Positions 24,637 through 38,400 of a stretch of DNA of 64,000 nt are shown in pieces. The stretch lies in NCBI RefSeq assembly GCF_029962835.1, contig NC_080588.1:48715001-48779000 (forward strand), read 5' to 3'. The notes under the pieces were generated by a model. It had not been told where the DNA came from. It was given only the letters and a program-made list of their open reading frames with translations, and ran no database searches. The number at the start of each line of letters is the position of its first letter. Position 1 is the first letter of the stretch. Made by a program: the position numbers and the translations under genes. This stretch comes from Magnolia sinica (lineage: Eukaryota; Streptophyta; Magnoliopsida; Magnoliales; Magnoliaceae).

Positions 24637-26828
24637 TGATCAGGGTCAAATATTGCATATCAGACCCCAGTAATTACCAGATTTTACGTATATGATAATG
24701 CTTAATGGAGTATTTTAATTGTATTTTTGTTACAGGATGAAGTCAGGAGCGTTAATTGAAAATTGATGTTAAAGGCATGGATTTCATGATCCAAAGTCTC
24801 CAGAGCACGGGATGGACTCTAGAGAACCAATAATGAAGATTTTACACGCCTGGGATCTGAGGAAAGCAAGCCAAAGGGGCCCGAAAAGGGTCCAGAATGC
24901 AAGATCACATGGTTCCCGCTATCCGATCAGTTCGAAACTTCATACATGAGATGAGGGCCGTAAATTAACCGTACATATTAAATTTCAGCCATTGAGGATC
25001 TCGGGAAGTGGTCCAATGGACAGATCAGCCCATTAATCTTCACTTTGGGGCCCACCTGATATTTGGAACTGCCTCAAACTTGGTTTTGGCGGTTGGAATT
25101 ATATGAAGGAAAGGATGGACGGTGCAGATTTCCCACAAACATTACATTGGGCCCCACATGCGTGAGTGTGTGCGTAAAGCACACGTGCGCCGGCTGCGCA
25201 CCGCACCGCTGGGACGGTCAGCGAAAGCGCTGACCCGTCTCTCTCTCTCGCCCGCCGTTCCAGCGTCCGCAAACACGACCTGCGGTCGTCGGTTGTGGGT
25301 CCCACCTATTGTCCAAATGGACAATCCAAACCATCCATCCGCTTCCTGGGGCAGCCACAATCCACGCCAAGGTGACGGAAATGGAAAGTATAATGAATAC
25401 TAGTTTTTCAACCGTTCAATGGTAAAACGGACGGTGAGTTCAAAACTCTATGGGCCACCACAAAAATAACTCAAAATTGAGCATTCCCAACCGTTTTTTC
25501 ACTCTCCATCCAATGAACGGAGTGGATTTCTAGAATACCAAGTATGTGGACCCCACCATCACAACAGCAACGGGTTTCGCGTCCGCGTAACGGACGGTCG
25601 CTGTCTGTTTTTGCGGCTGTTTGTGGACCCCACCCGTTAACCGTACGGCCGATCCGAGCCGTCCATCTCGTAGAGTGGTTCGAGAGCTTCAAAATCATGC
25701 TGATATTCTTCTCTCATGCGTGCACACGTGCGTGATACAGAGGCCATAAAAGGGCTACTCGGCGACGTTCAAAACTGATCTTTTTGTATTTTCTTCTCTG
25801 GGCCGTGTCAATGGACATTCAAAACCACCCATTCTTGACTGAAATTTCGTCCTGAATCCAATGGACGGGGTGGATTTTCCAGAAAATACCTCTGTGGGGC
25901 CCACCGATCACGGCTGCGAAAAATTACACTTCGAGTCCTTCTACGACTCTGCCACCGACCCCAGCCATCCAGCAGCTATAAAAGGGGAGTTTTGGACGTG
26001 GGAAAGGCATTCAGAACCAGGGGATTCCAGATCTGGAGCAAGGGAGAGAAGAAAGAGAAGAAAGAGAAGAAAGAAAAGAGAGAGAGATTGTTTGGTTTGT
26101 CGTTTTTTTTATGAATTTTATTTAATATTTTTTTATGGATTTTATGGGTCACTAATCTCTCAGCTAGGGCTGAGATGAAGCCCCTAATTTGATTAGCTCT
26201 TGTATTGGTTGATTTACTTTGAATATTAATTAATTTGTTTCTTTCTCTAAGTGGGCTTTATGGGTTTAAATTCTATACTTCTCCATCTATGAACTTGATT
26301 AAAGTATATATATGGATGTTGTTTGGATGCTTATTATAGGTGCTTGTGTCTGATCAAGAACAAGTTTCCTATAGAGGAAGAAACATGGTGCTTTAATGAA
26401 TGTACATTCCATGTACCCGACCAAGGATATGGGATATGTCATTCATGGCATTGCTTAAAGGAATTAGACAGTTTGTATGCCCGATTAAGGACACAGATTG
26501 TGCTTTCTCTATTTAAGTGGTATCAATCTAGATCAAGGTGAATCAACAGACAAAACAAGGGTTAGGATAATTAGGGGTGGATTCGAAAGTCCTAGTGCTC
26601 TCTCTCGGATTGAATTTCTTCCCTGTTCTTAATTAATTATTTTTCATAAAATTGTGCTTAGTAATTCATTCCATTATTTGTTGGATTAGTTAAGGAGAAT
26701 CATAGATTTGAATTGTGACGACCAGTCCTCGTGGGAACGATCTCGTAATACGTACCGTATCTACATCTGATTCGTATACTTGCGAGTTTAAAAATCATTT
26801 AAATCATGTTGGTTTAAATAAAACATCA
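24637..26828 (+). repeat. LTR 3 of the Athila-like array (internal)
   Basis: Starts TGATCAGGGTCAAATATTGC like LTR 1 and ends AAACATCA. Its 3' half shares variants with LTR 2 (for example GATCAAGAACAAGTTTCC near 26352) rather than with LTRs 1 and 4. Followed by a complete tRNA-Asp primer site at 26835-26852. Confidence 0.92.
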
Positions 26829-27602
26829 AGTTTTTGGCGCCGTTGCCGGGGACTGTTTCGTTCCAAATTGGATTTAGGATTCTCTCTTATCATAATTCAT
26901 AGTCTTAGGTTTTTTGACTAACTTTAGGTTAAAATTTTTTTTAGAAACTAACCTATTTCCTGTTTTGTAGGGACCTGACATAAACTACTACTTTGGTAAT
27001 CTCTTTCCAATTTTTCTATTTTTTTTTTCTAATTTCTATTTTTAGAATTAAGGTTTTTTTTTTAGAAAGTTTCTATTTCCAGGCTATTTTATTTATTTTT
27101 AGAAATTTCCTATTTTCTAATTCTAGATTTTGATTCTTCTTTCAAGTAACTTTCTCTTTTCTAGTTTAGGTTTTATTATTTTTTTAAGGGGTCTTTAGGT
27201 TTTATTTATTTATTTTTTATTTTTTATTTTATAGGAAGTTTCTCTCTTATTTTCTAATTTCCTAATTTTTTTATTTTATTTTATTTTATTTTATTCTTTT
27301 TTTTTTTTTTTTTTAGAAATTTTCCCTTTTTAGAAACTAACTTAGCTTTTATTTTCTAAGATTACAAACTTTTTTTTTTTTTAGAAATTAACCGTTGCTT
27401 AGGATTTTTTCTAGCATTATTTTAGTAAATTTAATTTATTTTTGTTTTCTTTTTGTTTATAGGAATTAAGGAAGGAAGCTGCTAAATAACATTGTCTTCA
27501 AAAGGAGGAGCTCTTCTTCAGACATCAATCATCTCCTTTTCTGGGTTCTTTCTTCCCATTCTCATTTACATAATTTTAACTTGTTTTAGAATCTCACAGT
27601 TT

Positions 27603-30416
27603 ATGCTAGGACGTAGATCTCTGGATTTAGAACTAGCACCGTTTGATCCTGAGATTGAAAGAACAATTCGTGAAAGATTGAGAAATAATTCTGTTGAAAT
27701 GGCGAATGAGACTGAAGTTAAAGCTCTCAAAGATTATTCAGCTCCTGTCCAATTTAATGCGCCTTCATGCATAGTGTTGCCAACCACTACGGCAGCACAC
27801 TTTGAACTTAAACCTGGAGTCATACAATTGTTGCCATCCTTTTATGGATTGGACAAAGAGGACCCATATCATCATGTGAAAGAATTCTTAAACATTTGCT
27901 CCACCTTTAAGTTCCAAAACTTCTCAGACGATTCGATCCGCCTACGCCTATTTCCTTTTTCTTTGAAGGATAAGGCGAAAGCATGGTTGAATTCTCTAGA
28001 AGTTGGATCTATCACTACATGGGACCAACTGTCTAAGAAGTTCTTAAACAAGTTCTTCCCCGTTCACAAAACCAATGCCCTCCGTAGAGAAATCACTAAC
28101 TTCACACAAAAAGAGGGCGAGCACTTTCATGAATGTTGGGAAAGATGGAAGGACTTGCTTCTTAAATGTCCTCACCATGGTTTTGAGAAGTGGCAACAAG
28201 TTCAATACTTCTATGACGGTCTGACACCACAGAACCGTCGCATGGTTGATGCCACCAGTGGAGGGTCATTCATGACCAAAAGTGATGTCGAAGCGTGGAA
28301 CTTCTTTGAAACTTTGTGCGAAAATTCCCAGCAATGGGATTATTCAAATAGAGGTGATAGAAGTCCCCAACAACAAAAGAGAGGTGGTATATATGAGATA
28401 GGAGTCATACCAGAGCTAAGTGCCAAGCTTGATAACCTGACAAAGAAAGTTGATGCTCTGGTATTGAATAATGGACCACCACAAACAGCTCAAGTCGAGG
28501 CATATGCCACATGTTCCAGTCCTGCCCATCCTATGCAGTCTTGTCCATCTGGTGCAGCATTCCCAGAACTTCTCTCTGAACAAGTTCATGCTATGAACAC
28601 TTTTCAAAAATCTGGGAATGATCCTTACTCGAACACATACAACCCAGGGTGGGCTAGACATCCAAATTTCTCTTGGGCAAAAGGACCACAACAAGGAGGA
28701 CCATCTGGAAATCCTCCCATGCAACCGCACCTCCAAGTTGGCAGTCAACAACCTCAACAATTTCCACAATATCAACAACTGCCTACACAATCAAGGAAAC
28801 CATCTCTTGAGGATACACTCCATCTTTTCATGCAGAGTTCTCTCCAATTCCAAAAAGACACCCAACAAACCTTCCTGGCCAGGAAAGCTTACATGCAAAT
28901 GCACAATCCATTGCCAAGTGGAAGTACAAATGGGTCAACTAGCCGCCACATTGAGTGAGAGAGAGAAGGGCACGTTCCCTAGCCAACCCGAGGCTAATCC
29001 AAAGGGACAGATGAGATTGGCTCTAATTCCAACCAAGGGCAATATCATGAACAGGCCAAATCGATCACTACCCTTAGGACAGGCAAGCAGATTGATAACA
29101 GAATAGAAATGCCTGGGGATGAATCAAATTCTAAAATAGAAGATCAAGATGAAGCAGAGAGCCATACCAATGCATCCAAAGTCTAAAAGCTCTCTGATTC
29201 TCCAAGAGCCACTAATATGCCACCTTATGTGCCCAAAGCACCCTTTCCTCAACGTCTGGCACCGATAAAGAAAAGAAATAACTTTGATGAAATTTTGGAT
29301 GTGTTTCAAAAAGTGCAAGTCAACATCCCGTTGCTTGACGCTATCAAGCAAGTCCCTGCTTACGCTAAGTTTCTTAAAGATTTATGCACTCAAAAGCGTA
29401 AGCAGAATGTTCATAAGAAAGTCTTCCTTGCAGAGCAGCTCAGCTCCATGATTCAACATAACACCCCTCCTAAATTTAGGGATCCAGGAGCTCCCACCAT
29501 TTCTTGCGGCATAGGAGATCATAAGATCGGGAAGGCATTACTTGATTTAGGGGCGAGTGTCAATTTGTTACCATATTCGGTTTATGAGCAGCTAGGACTT
29601 GGTGAGTTGAAACCGACTAAGGTAACATTACAACTAGCCGATAGATCTGTCAAAGTGCCCCGGGGTGTTATTGAAGATGTGTTAATCCAAGTTGATAAAT
29701 TTTATTTTCCAGTGGATTTCATAGTTATAGATACTCAGCCTGTCCAGAATCTTCATAGTCAGATCCCAGTCATTTTGGGTCGTCCATTTTTGGCCACATC
29801 TAATGCTATTATCAATTGCAGGAATGGAGTTATGAAATTGTCCTTTGGTAACATGAATATTAAACTCAATGTTTTTAATGCAGGACAACAACCCTCAGAT
29901 TTGGATGACATATTTGAAGTGGACATGATCGAGAGCCTTGTGCAGGACTCCTTCCGTACATCTTTTGAAGATCCTCTAGAGACCTGCTTAGCACAATCGG
30001 GCATGGATTTTGACATTGATAGTCCCATCCATGAAGTCAATGCATTGCTCGACTCTACTCCTATATTGGAGACTGAAAAATGGAGAGCGAAAGTGGAACC
30101 TCTTCATCCCTCTGAGATTCTTCCTGACAGCACAGTTTGTAACTCTGAGAAGACAAAGGCGAGCAGGCTGCTTAATGTTCTCAGAGCATATAAGGCAGCA
30201 ATTGAACGGAAGATAATGGAAATACAGGGAGTATGCCCCACGATATGTATGGATCATGCTGTGGAAATGTCGCGTGAAATGCAAAGGAAGCGTGATCCTA
30301 ACATGGAAGAAGTCGTTCGAGCAGAAGTCCTTAAATTATTTGACGACAGTGTCAGTTACCTCATTTCAGATGGCACAGTTCATGAGAACTCACATCACTT
30401 GTCTGGGATTGGTTAA
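27603..30416 (+). pseudogene. gag-protease region, unit 3
   Basis: Gag start MLGRRSLDLELAPF at 27603. The gag part is open to about 28958, with the Retrotrans_gag-type block near 27940-28270 (FPFSLKDKAKAWLNSL, FLNKFFPVHKTN) and a Gln/Pro-rich linker. The retropepsin-like part is open at 29217-30416, with LLDLGASVNLLPYSVYEQLG and ILGRPFLAT near 29530-29810. Of the three units this keeps the longest single open gag frame. The coding region as a whole is still broken in a few places and no polymerase or integrase is present. Confidence 0.88.
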
Positions 30417-31813
30417 TCAAGATGTTGAGGTAATTTCTTTGGCGGACCCTGGTTATAAAGATTATTTCATTCATGGTCCGTTCTTGTCTGGCTGAAGACG
30501 TTAAACTTAGCGCTCATGGGAGGCAACCCAGCCTTTTGCTTTATTGTATTGCTTTTTATTTCATTCATTTTCATTATTTTCTTAGTTAGTTACTTCAATG
30601 TTTGTGGGTAACATTACTGCAAACCCTCACGAGACTACAACTCGTCCACTAGGGGTAACCTAGGGGTTTAAAGGCTTGTTGCATGCGCTAAATGCAATCG
30701 AGAGCACCTGCGAAAGTGGTATAGGTAGGCTCTTCTTTTATTTTTCTTTTTGTTATTTTTGCTTATGTTGATTTCTCTCTTGTGCTAACTCGCTTTTACG
30801 TTGAAATTTTTCACAAATTTTGAGAAAGCTTCTTGATTCTCCATCCAGGTATTGTCTTTTCATCACTCCTCTTTTATTCTCGTTGTCTCATGTGCATTAC
30901 TTGTTTATTTTTAATACATTGAGGACAATGTAGATTTTTGGTTGGGGGTGGGAGATTAGGGTACCTAATCAGTATTTTCTTAGTCCTGAGGAAAATTTGT
31001 GAAAATTTTAAAATTTTTTCTGAATTTCTATTGAATTCAAAGTGACTTTGAAGGATAGTTGTGATTTTAACATTATAAGATTCCTGATGTTGGTAACTAA
31101 TAACTCTTAGATTCGGCCATCTGCTTGATTTCACAGTCAATTTTGAATTGTTAATCCATGATTAGACGTTGTGAACATTGATTGAGTCATGATTTTACAT
31201 ATCACATCTCGCTTGCACATTAAGTTTTGGTTCGATAACTGAATGATTAACTTGGTAAAAAGAAGAATTAAAAGGCTAAGTCACATAATCTTCGCCATAG
31301 GTTTGCTCCCTATAGGTATAGATTTGATTCTCCATAGTTGACTTATAAAAAATGAGGCGACGAGTTTTCGCCATAGGTTTGCTCCCTATAGGTAAGAATT
31401 TAATTCCCCTCATTTGCGTTACTGCTCATAAAGAAAATCAAAGGTTGGTAAAATTAAAAATTAATCTGTGAGATAAGTGTTGGTTTCAAGCTTGGTTGTC
31501 ACGAATTACCAATGATATCATGAGATTGACAATTGGATCTCTTAATGTTTGTAAGTCGAGATTACACTTTACATTCATGGAGCTCGATGTTCAGAAATGT
31601 TCTAATTAATGGATTAATATATTGAACTTGATTATGAAGTTTACTGTGAGCTTGATTTCAGGAGAAAATTCTACTTACCATTCATGAATCTTAGAATTTT
31701 CACATCTCAGCTGTCTGTTCACAAGTTACTTGAGTTACAGGAATCATCTTTTATTTCTAAAATTATTTTTCGCATACTTTGCTCGGGACTAGCAAAATGC
31801 TGGTTGGGGGTTG
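30417..31813 (+). other. 3' noncoding tail of unit 3
   Basis: Near-identical to the tails of units 1 and 2, with the TGGGAGGCAACCCA hairpin at 30517-30530 and the paired CCATAGG direct repeats near 31295-31400. Ends in GCTGGTTGGGGGTTG at LTR 4. Confidence 0.75.
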
Positions 31814-33993
31814 TGATCAGGGTCAAACATCAAGTTTTTGGTAATTACCAGATTTTACGTATATGATAATGCTTAATGGAGTATTTTAATTGTATTTTTG
31901 TTACAGGATGGAGTCAGGAGCGTTAATTGAAAATTGATGTTAAAGGCATGGATTTCATGATCCAAAGTCTCCAGAGCACGGGATGGACTCTAGAGAACCA
32001 ATAATGAAGATTTTACACGCCTGGGATCTGAGGAAAGCAAGCCAAAGGGGCCCGAAAAGGGTCCAGAATGCAAGATCACATGGTTCCCGCTATCCGATCA
32101 GTTCGAAACTTCATACATGAGATGAGGGCCGTAAATTAACCGTACATATTAAATTTCAGCCATTGAGGATCTCGGGAAGTGGTCCAATGGACAGATCAGC
32201 CCATTAATCTTCACTTTGGGGCCCACCTGATATTTGGAACTGCCTCAAACTTGGTTTTGGCGGTTGGAATTATATGAAGGAAAGGATGGACGGTGCAGAT
32301 TTCCCACAAACATTACATTGGGCCCCACATGCGTGAGTGTGTGCGTAAAGCACACGTGCGCCGGCTGCGCACCGCACCGCTGGGACGGTCAGCGAAAGCG
32401 CTGACCCGTCTCTCTCTCTCGCCCGCCGTTCCAGCGTCCGCAAACACGACCTGCGGTCGTCGGTTGTGGGTCCCACCTATTGTCCAAATGGACAATCCAA
32501 ACCATCCATCCGCTTCCTGGGGCAGCCACAATCCACGCCAAGGTGACGGAAATGGAAAGTATAATGAATACTAGTTTTTCAACCGTTCAATGGTAAAACG
32601 GACGGTGAGTTCAAAACTCTATGGGCCACCACAAAAATAACTCAAAATTGAGCATTCCCAACCGTTTTTTCACTCTCCATCCAATGAACGGAGTGGATTT
32701 CTAGAATACCAAGTATGTGGACCCCACCATCACAACAGCAACGGGTTTCGCGTCCGCGTAACGGACGGTCGCTGTCTGTTTTTGCGGCTGTTTGTGGACC
32801 CCACCCGTTAACCGTACGGCCGATCCGAGCCGTCCATCTCGTAGAGTGGTTCGAGAGCTTCAAAATCATGCTGATATTCTTCTCTCATGCGTGCACACGT
32901 GCGTGATACAGAGGCCATAAAAGGGCTACTCGGCGACGTTCAAAACTGATCTTTTTGTATTTTCTTCTCTGGGCCGTGTCAATGGACATTCAAAACCACC
33001 CATTCTTGACTGAAATTTCGTCCTGAATCCAATGGACGGGGTGGATTTTCCAAAAAATACCTCTGTGGGGCCCAACGATCACGGCTGCGAAAAATTACAC
33101 TTCGAGTCCTTCTACGACTCGCCCACCGATCCCCCATCCATCGGCTATAAAAGGGGAGTTTTGGACGTGGGAAAGGCATTGAGAACTAGGGGATTCAGAT
33201 CTGAAGCAAGGGAGAGAAGAAAGAGAAGAAAGAGAAGAAAGAAAGAGAGAGAGATTGTTTGGTTTGTCGTTTTTTTATGAATTTTATTTAATATTTTTAT
33301 GGATTTTATGGGTCACTAATCTCTCAGCTAGGGCTGAGATGAAGCCCCTAATTTGATTAGCTCTTGTATTGGTTGATTTACTTTGAATATTAATTAATTT
33401 GTCTCTTTCTCTAAGTGGGCTTTATGGGTTTAAATTCTATACTTCTCCATCTATGAACTTGACCAAAGTATATATATGGATGTTGTTTGGATGCTTATTA
33501 TAGGTGCTTGTGTCTGAACAAGAACCGGTTTCCTATAGAGGAAGAAACAGGGTGCTTTAATGAATGTACATTCCATGTACCCGACCAAGGATATGGGATA
33601 TATCATTCATGGCATTGCTTAAAGGAATTAGACAGTCTGTATGCCCGATTAAGGACACAGATTGTGCTTTCTCTATTTAAGTGGTATCAATCTAGATCAA
33701 GGTGAATCAACAGACAAAACAAGGGTTAGGATAATTAGGGGTGGATTCGAAAGTCCTAGTGCTCTCTCTCTGATTGAATTTTCTTCCCTGTTCTTAATTA
33801 ATCATTTTTCATAAAATTGTGTTTAGTAATTCATTCCATTATTTGTTGGATTAGTTAAGGAGAATCATAGATTTGAATTGTGACGACCAGTCCTCGTGGG
33901 AACGATCTCGTAATACGTACCGTATCTACATCTGATTCGTATACTTGCGAGTTTAAAAATCATTTAAATCATGTTGGTTTAAATAAAACATCA
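31814..33993 (+). repeat. LTR 4 of the Athila-like array (outer right)
   Basis: Starts TGATCAGGGTCAAACATCAA and ends AAAACATCA, directly followed by target duplication GAAGG (33994-33998). Like LTR 2 it has ACATCAAGTTTTTGG near its start (31827-31841). Its 3' half shares variants with LTR 1 (GAACCGGTTTCC, GAACTTGACCAAAG). The stretch around 33115-33200 is more diverged than in the other copies. Confidence 0.92.
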
Positions 33994-33998
33994 GAAGG

Positions 33999-35422
33999 CC
34001 CCTATACGTTAGAGTGCACATAATCAAGTACTCCCATACATACATGTTTTCTAGATTTAACAGATAATCTAGATTATTTACCATATATAAAATGCTCATA
34101 TATATCTAAATTAGAATTCTTAAAATCTAGAATTAAACAATGATCAGATCGTACCTTCATGCCCCGCTAGCTCATGTGGCCCAGAAGAGCATGTCACATA
34201 CGTGCAGAAGTGGAATCTGCAATAACTGTTGGCGCTCCACCTGTTGAAGTGCTTCCAATCAACATGTAAAGGTTTTCGTACCTTTGTGCTCTCATAACCA
34301 CAAGTGCCCCTTTTGAAACTTTAAGGACACCATCAATACTAATGAACTTTCACCCTATAGCCTCGTGTGCACCGAGACAAATCAAACTTTTCTTCAAATC
34401 AGGAGCGTGCCTAACATCAATCAAGGTACGCTCCATCCCATCAAACATCTTAATGCTCACTATACCAATAGCCACAACATTACAGGCATTGCTATTTCAA
34501 TAAAGACCTGTCCACCATCGCATTCCTCGTAACTGACGAACCAACTCTAATGAGAAGTTATGTGATATGATGCTCCTATGTCAAGAATCCGCTCATCTTT
34601 AAGATTGTCATGCAAGTATCGACACAGATAAAACATCATCGCCACTTGTTTCTTCATCAGATGTGATAACATTAGCCTCCCTGTAAGAAGCCGCTGAATT
34701 TTCTTTCTTCGCTTTAGGATTTGTGCAATCCTTCTTCATATGTCCAGTCATCCCACAGTTCCAATACTTTAGTTTCATTTGCCATTGCCCTTGGATTTGG
34801 ATCTAGGTCTTGAGGATCTTGTAAATGAACTATTTAACTTTCTCATGGCCTTCCCTTGAAGGGCTAAGATAACGGTGTCGACACTTAGGGTTTTATTTAC
34901 TGTGCACATTGAGTCCCAGAATGACTCATATGATGCCGAAAGAGAATCCAACAACATACATGCTTGTTTCTCATCTTTGATCACTTCCTCCATATCCATC
35001 AGTTTGCAAATAAATTTATTAAAGTTGCTGATGTGGGCCTTCAGGTATCCACCATCTGCTATCTTAAAGGCATACCACTATAGATTCAAGTGTAGGCAAT
35101 TTTTAAAGAATTTTTTCGCATATATGTCCTCTAACTTCGCCCATAAACTAGCCGCAGTTTTCTCCCTTAAAACATTATATAGAACCTCATCCGTGAGATA
35201 TAAACGAATGGAAGATAAAGCATTCATATCAAGAGTATTCTAGTCTTCGTTATTCATTGTCGATTTTCGCTCCTTAAGAGCCTTAGCTTCACCTTGCTTA
35301 GTTAATAGACTAATCATCTTAATCTTCAATAACTCAAAATTATTTTTGCTTGAGTACTTCCCAATATCAAACTTGGCATTTTCCAATGATGTTAATCCTA
35401 CAGATCCAGATTTGTGCCCCAA
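33999..35422 (-). pseudogene. Copia gag, zinc knuckle, protease and pre-integrase remains
   Basis: Minus-strand reading from right to left: gag with AKFDIGKYSSKNNFELLKIK (about 35250-35400), LWAKLEDIYAKK-like and LLDSLSASYESFWDSM words (34775-35170), a zinc-knuckle-like NCGMTGHMKKDC (about 34725-34765), a protease-like ILDIGASYHIT (about 34560-34600), and a pre-integrase block with LLGHMS and DYVHSNV words (about 34000-34270). It continues on the far side of the array at 10378. Parts and order fit Ty1/copia. Several breaks. Confidence 0.85.
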
Positions 35423-35429
35423 CGATAGC

Positions 35430-38400
35430 TGTCAGGCCCCAAACTCGAAAATCAGGCTGACAAAATTCTCGATCGCTGAATTCTGCACTGATAGCCTCTG
35501 TAGTATTCCATTCTCAGCTCTCGACACCCATATGCCAGATTCCGATCCTGGGGTCCTATAAGGAGGATTTTTAGTGTGAATTTTTTTTGAACAGTTAATC
35601 TATTTAGACAATTACACTTTTGTTCATGGTATTAACGCATATCAAAGAGACGAACCTGTTCAACATATTACACATAATATGGTGCACTAGTTCAACAGTA
35701 ATGAAGAGAACAATAGTAAACTCCAACAGCTCTTGTATGCATCATGAAAAAGTGTAAGTCATACGTATAAGCAAACCACGGCTCATGAGTCTACTGCGTG
35801 CCGAAAGTAAAACACCTCTTGTCAGGGCGCTCGCATAAAGACATCCAAAACAGTCATATGTATGTTATCAACCAATCATGTTATCATAGGTGAGTATGTT
35901 ATCAATCAAGCATGTCGTATAATTATACAGGTTATCATTAACATGACATCAATAATAGGCATGTCACTCAACAAGCGACCATGAATCATTAAAATAGTTA
36001 ATCAGCATGAACAAGATAATCAAATTTCATTTTCTACTATATGACATATGATGGAAGGGCAATGACAGAGCTAACATGTGGAGTCGGGATGATAGTACGT
36101 GGTATCGCAAGCTGTAGTGTCCATCACAAAGGACTTATATCTAAACCCGGCACATACCTAAATTTGGACAGCTAGACTCAATGTGGTAAACTCCTGATCT
36201 TAGGTTGGTTACGTACTTAACGAAATCATAGTTATAGCGAAGGTTTACATAATGATTTAGTTGCGCACCAGCAGCTCGAGTGGATAGTGAATGAATGAGT
36301 CAAATGCTGAGTATGTAACTCCTACTCAGTAAGTCCATATATAACCACCACAACGCTTCCGATGTGGGAAAAGGTTCTGCCTCACTGTATGCATAGTAGC
36401 CTGCCAACCACTGGTAGCTCGCCCAGGCCCTTAAGCCTTACCCACATCAGTGTCCACTCACGTGTGCCTGCCTACATGTGCAATAGTGATGAGGCGTTAC
36501 AATATCAATACCATACATCTATGGGATATCACCGGGGTCGAATACAATGCTTTCAGCCATACCAAGGCTATGCGGTGCAAGGCCTATGTGGCCAATGTCA
36601 TATGCAAGATGCAATCACAAGTATGTCAGTCCTCATCAAGATCCACATATCAGTACAGTTCATCTCTGAAATATTACCAGGGTTTGGTAAACTCAATACC
36701 AGCTTGTCGCCCCATCTAAGCGCATAACTGGGTAAGTAAAAGAGACCTCACTATCTGCCTGCCAATATCGGGCCCGGCTCATCGATAGCGGACCCATTTC
36801 TCAAGCTAGGTCAGACTCACCCTAGTCATTGCCCTCTTACTTGGGCGGGTAAGGCTACACCCTCTTCCAACCGACCACAACACAGTGGGAGACACGGCCT
36901 ACTAGTATTCAACCCTCATGCGCTCATATATCCACTCGATCTCAACGTTGGAGCATCCTCTGGTACCATAAGGGCTTGGGGATTTTCACCCTGGGACATC
37001 TATGGCGCCATCGTGTTAGAACAAGTATTTTCAGTATCCAATCCTATCATCCACGCTATGCTTGCGAAGGCTACAGCCCTGATGTCGCTAGGGCGTATAG
37101 CAATTGAATCATACAATGCAAGGCGCATGAATCACACTATCCAATCATACATCAATCCTTCGCATACTGTGCACTCATGTAGGACAACTCCGTCTCTCAG
37201 GTAGTCCCATAAACAACCCCCCTAATGGCATATATTATGATCAATCACTCCTCATAACAAGCATGCAAATGATGCGTATGGGCATGTATCATGATGCTAT
37301 ACTACGCATATTCTCAATGTGTCCTACCAGACTACATACACTAGCATGACTATCAGATATAAACAATAATCAGTTTAAACACAAGAATAGCCAATGTGAC
37401 GTGAGGAGCCATATATTTAAGTGTCTTCAATAGCACACTGAGGCCCTATGCCTCTTGTGAATACTTAACAAATGGCCACTAGGGCTCCTATAACACGCAC
37501 ATACATAAGGTGCATAGGTTATGGTGGTACACAAGTTTTAACATGTATCATCATTATCATAGACATTATTCAACATCAAATTTATCCTCATAACATGTAT
37601 TATGCAATCATGTGCATAGAGTACATAACATATAAGGATTCACATGCATTGCCAATATCATGGCCATCATCCATCACTATCATACATGCCCTAGGCATTA
37701 GTTGTCTGTCATGCATGAGGTTATCCTTACGTCCACCAACATTATTTATTTATCATCATCCATATATCAGAAAAAACATAGTTATCTTATCCACAATATC
37801 ATCACAACAATCAATACATGCATTATTATCACTTGGATATCAAGCATGGTGGTCAACTAGCACGTTTTGTCATCATGCATATAAATATATAATATCATCA
37901 TCATTACCATGAGGATCATTTTCACTTCATGATTAACATAAGAAATGTCATAAGTAACACAAATAATTATTCATCTATCATCAATGCATATGCCATAATT
38001 CACCATTCATTAAATCATACCTATCATTTCAACAAACAACTCATAATCATCATTATCACGTTATCATACATGTATCATCATCTCACCCATCACTAGGTGC
38101 GTCCTACCTATTGTGACTTCCATACTGGACTTGAACTATATGCAAGGCATGAGGTCATATAGGTCAAGTGTGAGTCCCACTTGGTGAACCAATAGGCCAA
38201 CCCAAGGGCATAAATGTTCAACCATAATGCTTTCAATGGTGTGGATCTAGTTCCACAACTAAGTGGGCGCCACATATTCCACCAACTAGAAACAATGCAC
38301 AATCTCAAACATAAAGTATAACATGCTACCATCTGTCATGTCATATATCATATTGAGCCTACTAGCCACATACACAGCAAACCAAGAAAAAGCCCAATTA

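Larger units (their letters stand above)
10384..33993 (+). mobile_element. Tandem Athila-like gag-only retrotransposon array: 4 LTRs, 3 internal regions, one target duplication
   Basis: LTRs at 10384-12560, 17548-19661, 24637-26828 and 31814-33993 alternate with internal regions at 12561-17547, 19662-24636 and 26829-31813, all in the same orientation. Direct repeats GAAGG occur only at the outer ends (10379-10383, 33994-33998); no such repeat separates the units. That argues for one integration that became, or arrived as, a head-to-tail array sharing LTRs. Each internal region has a tRNA-Asp-type primer site, a leader, gag and protease, and no polymerase or integrase domain. By eye I find of the order of ten differences over the 2.8 kb coding part of units 1 and 3, so the array is young. 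It sits in the integrase region of the copia element. The coding frame is broken in a few places per unit. Confidence 0.92.

Noticed and set aside
36362-37912. Open frames of 89-146 codons in the 6.26 kb element
   Set aside because: His/Ile/Ser-rich composition from CAT/ATC-rich DNA, with no recognisable domain. Probably chance.
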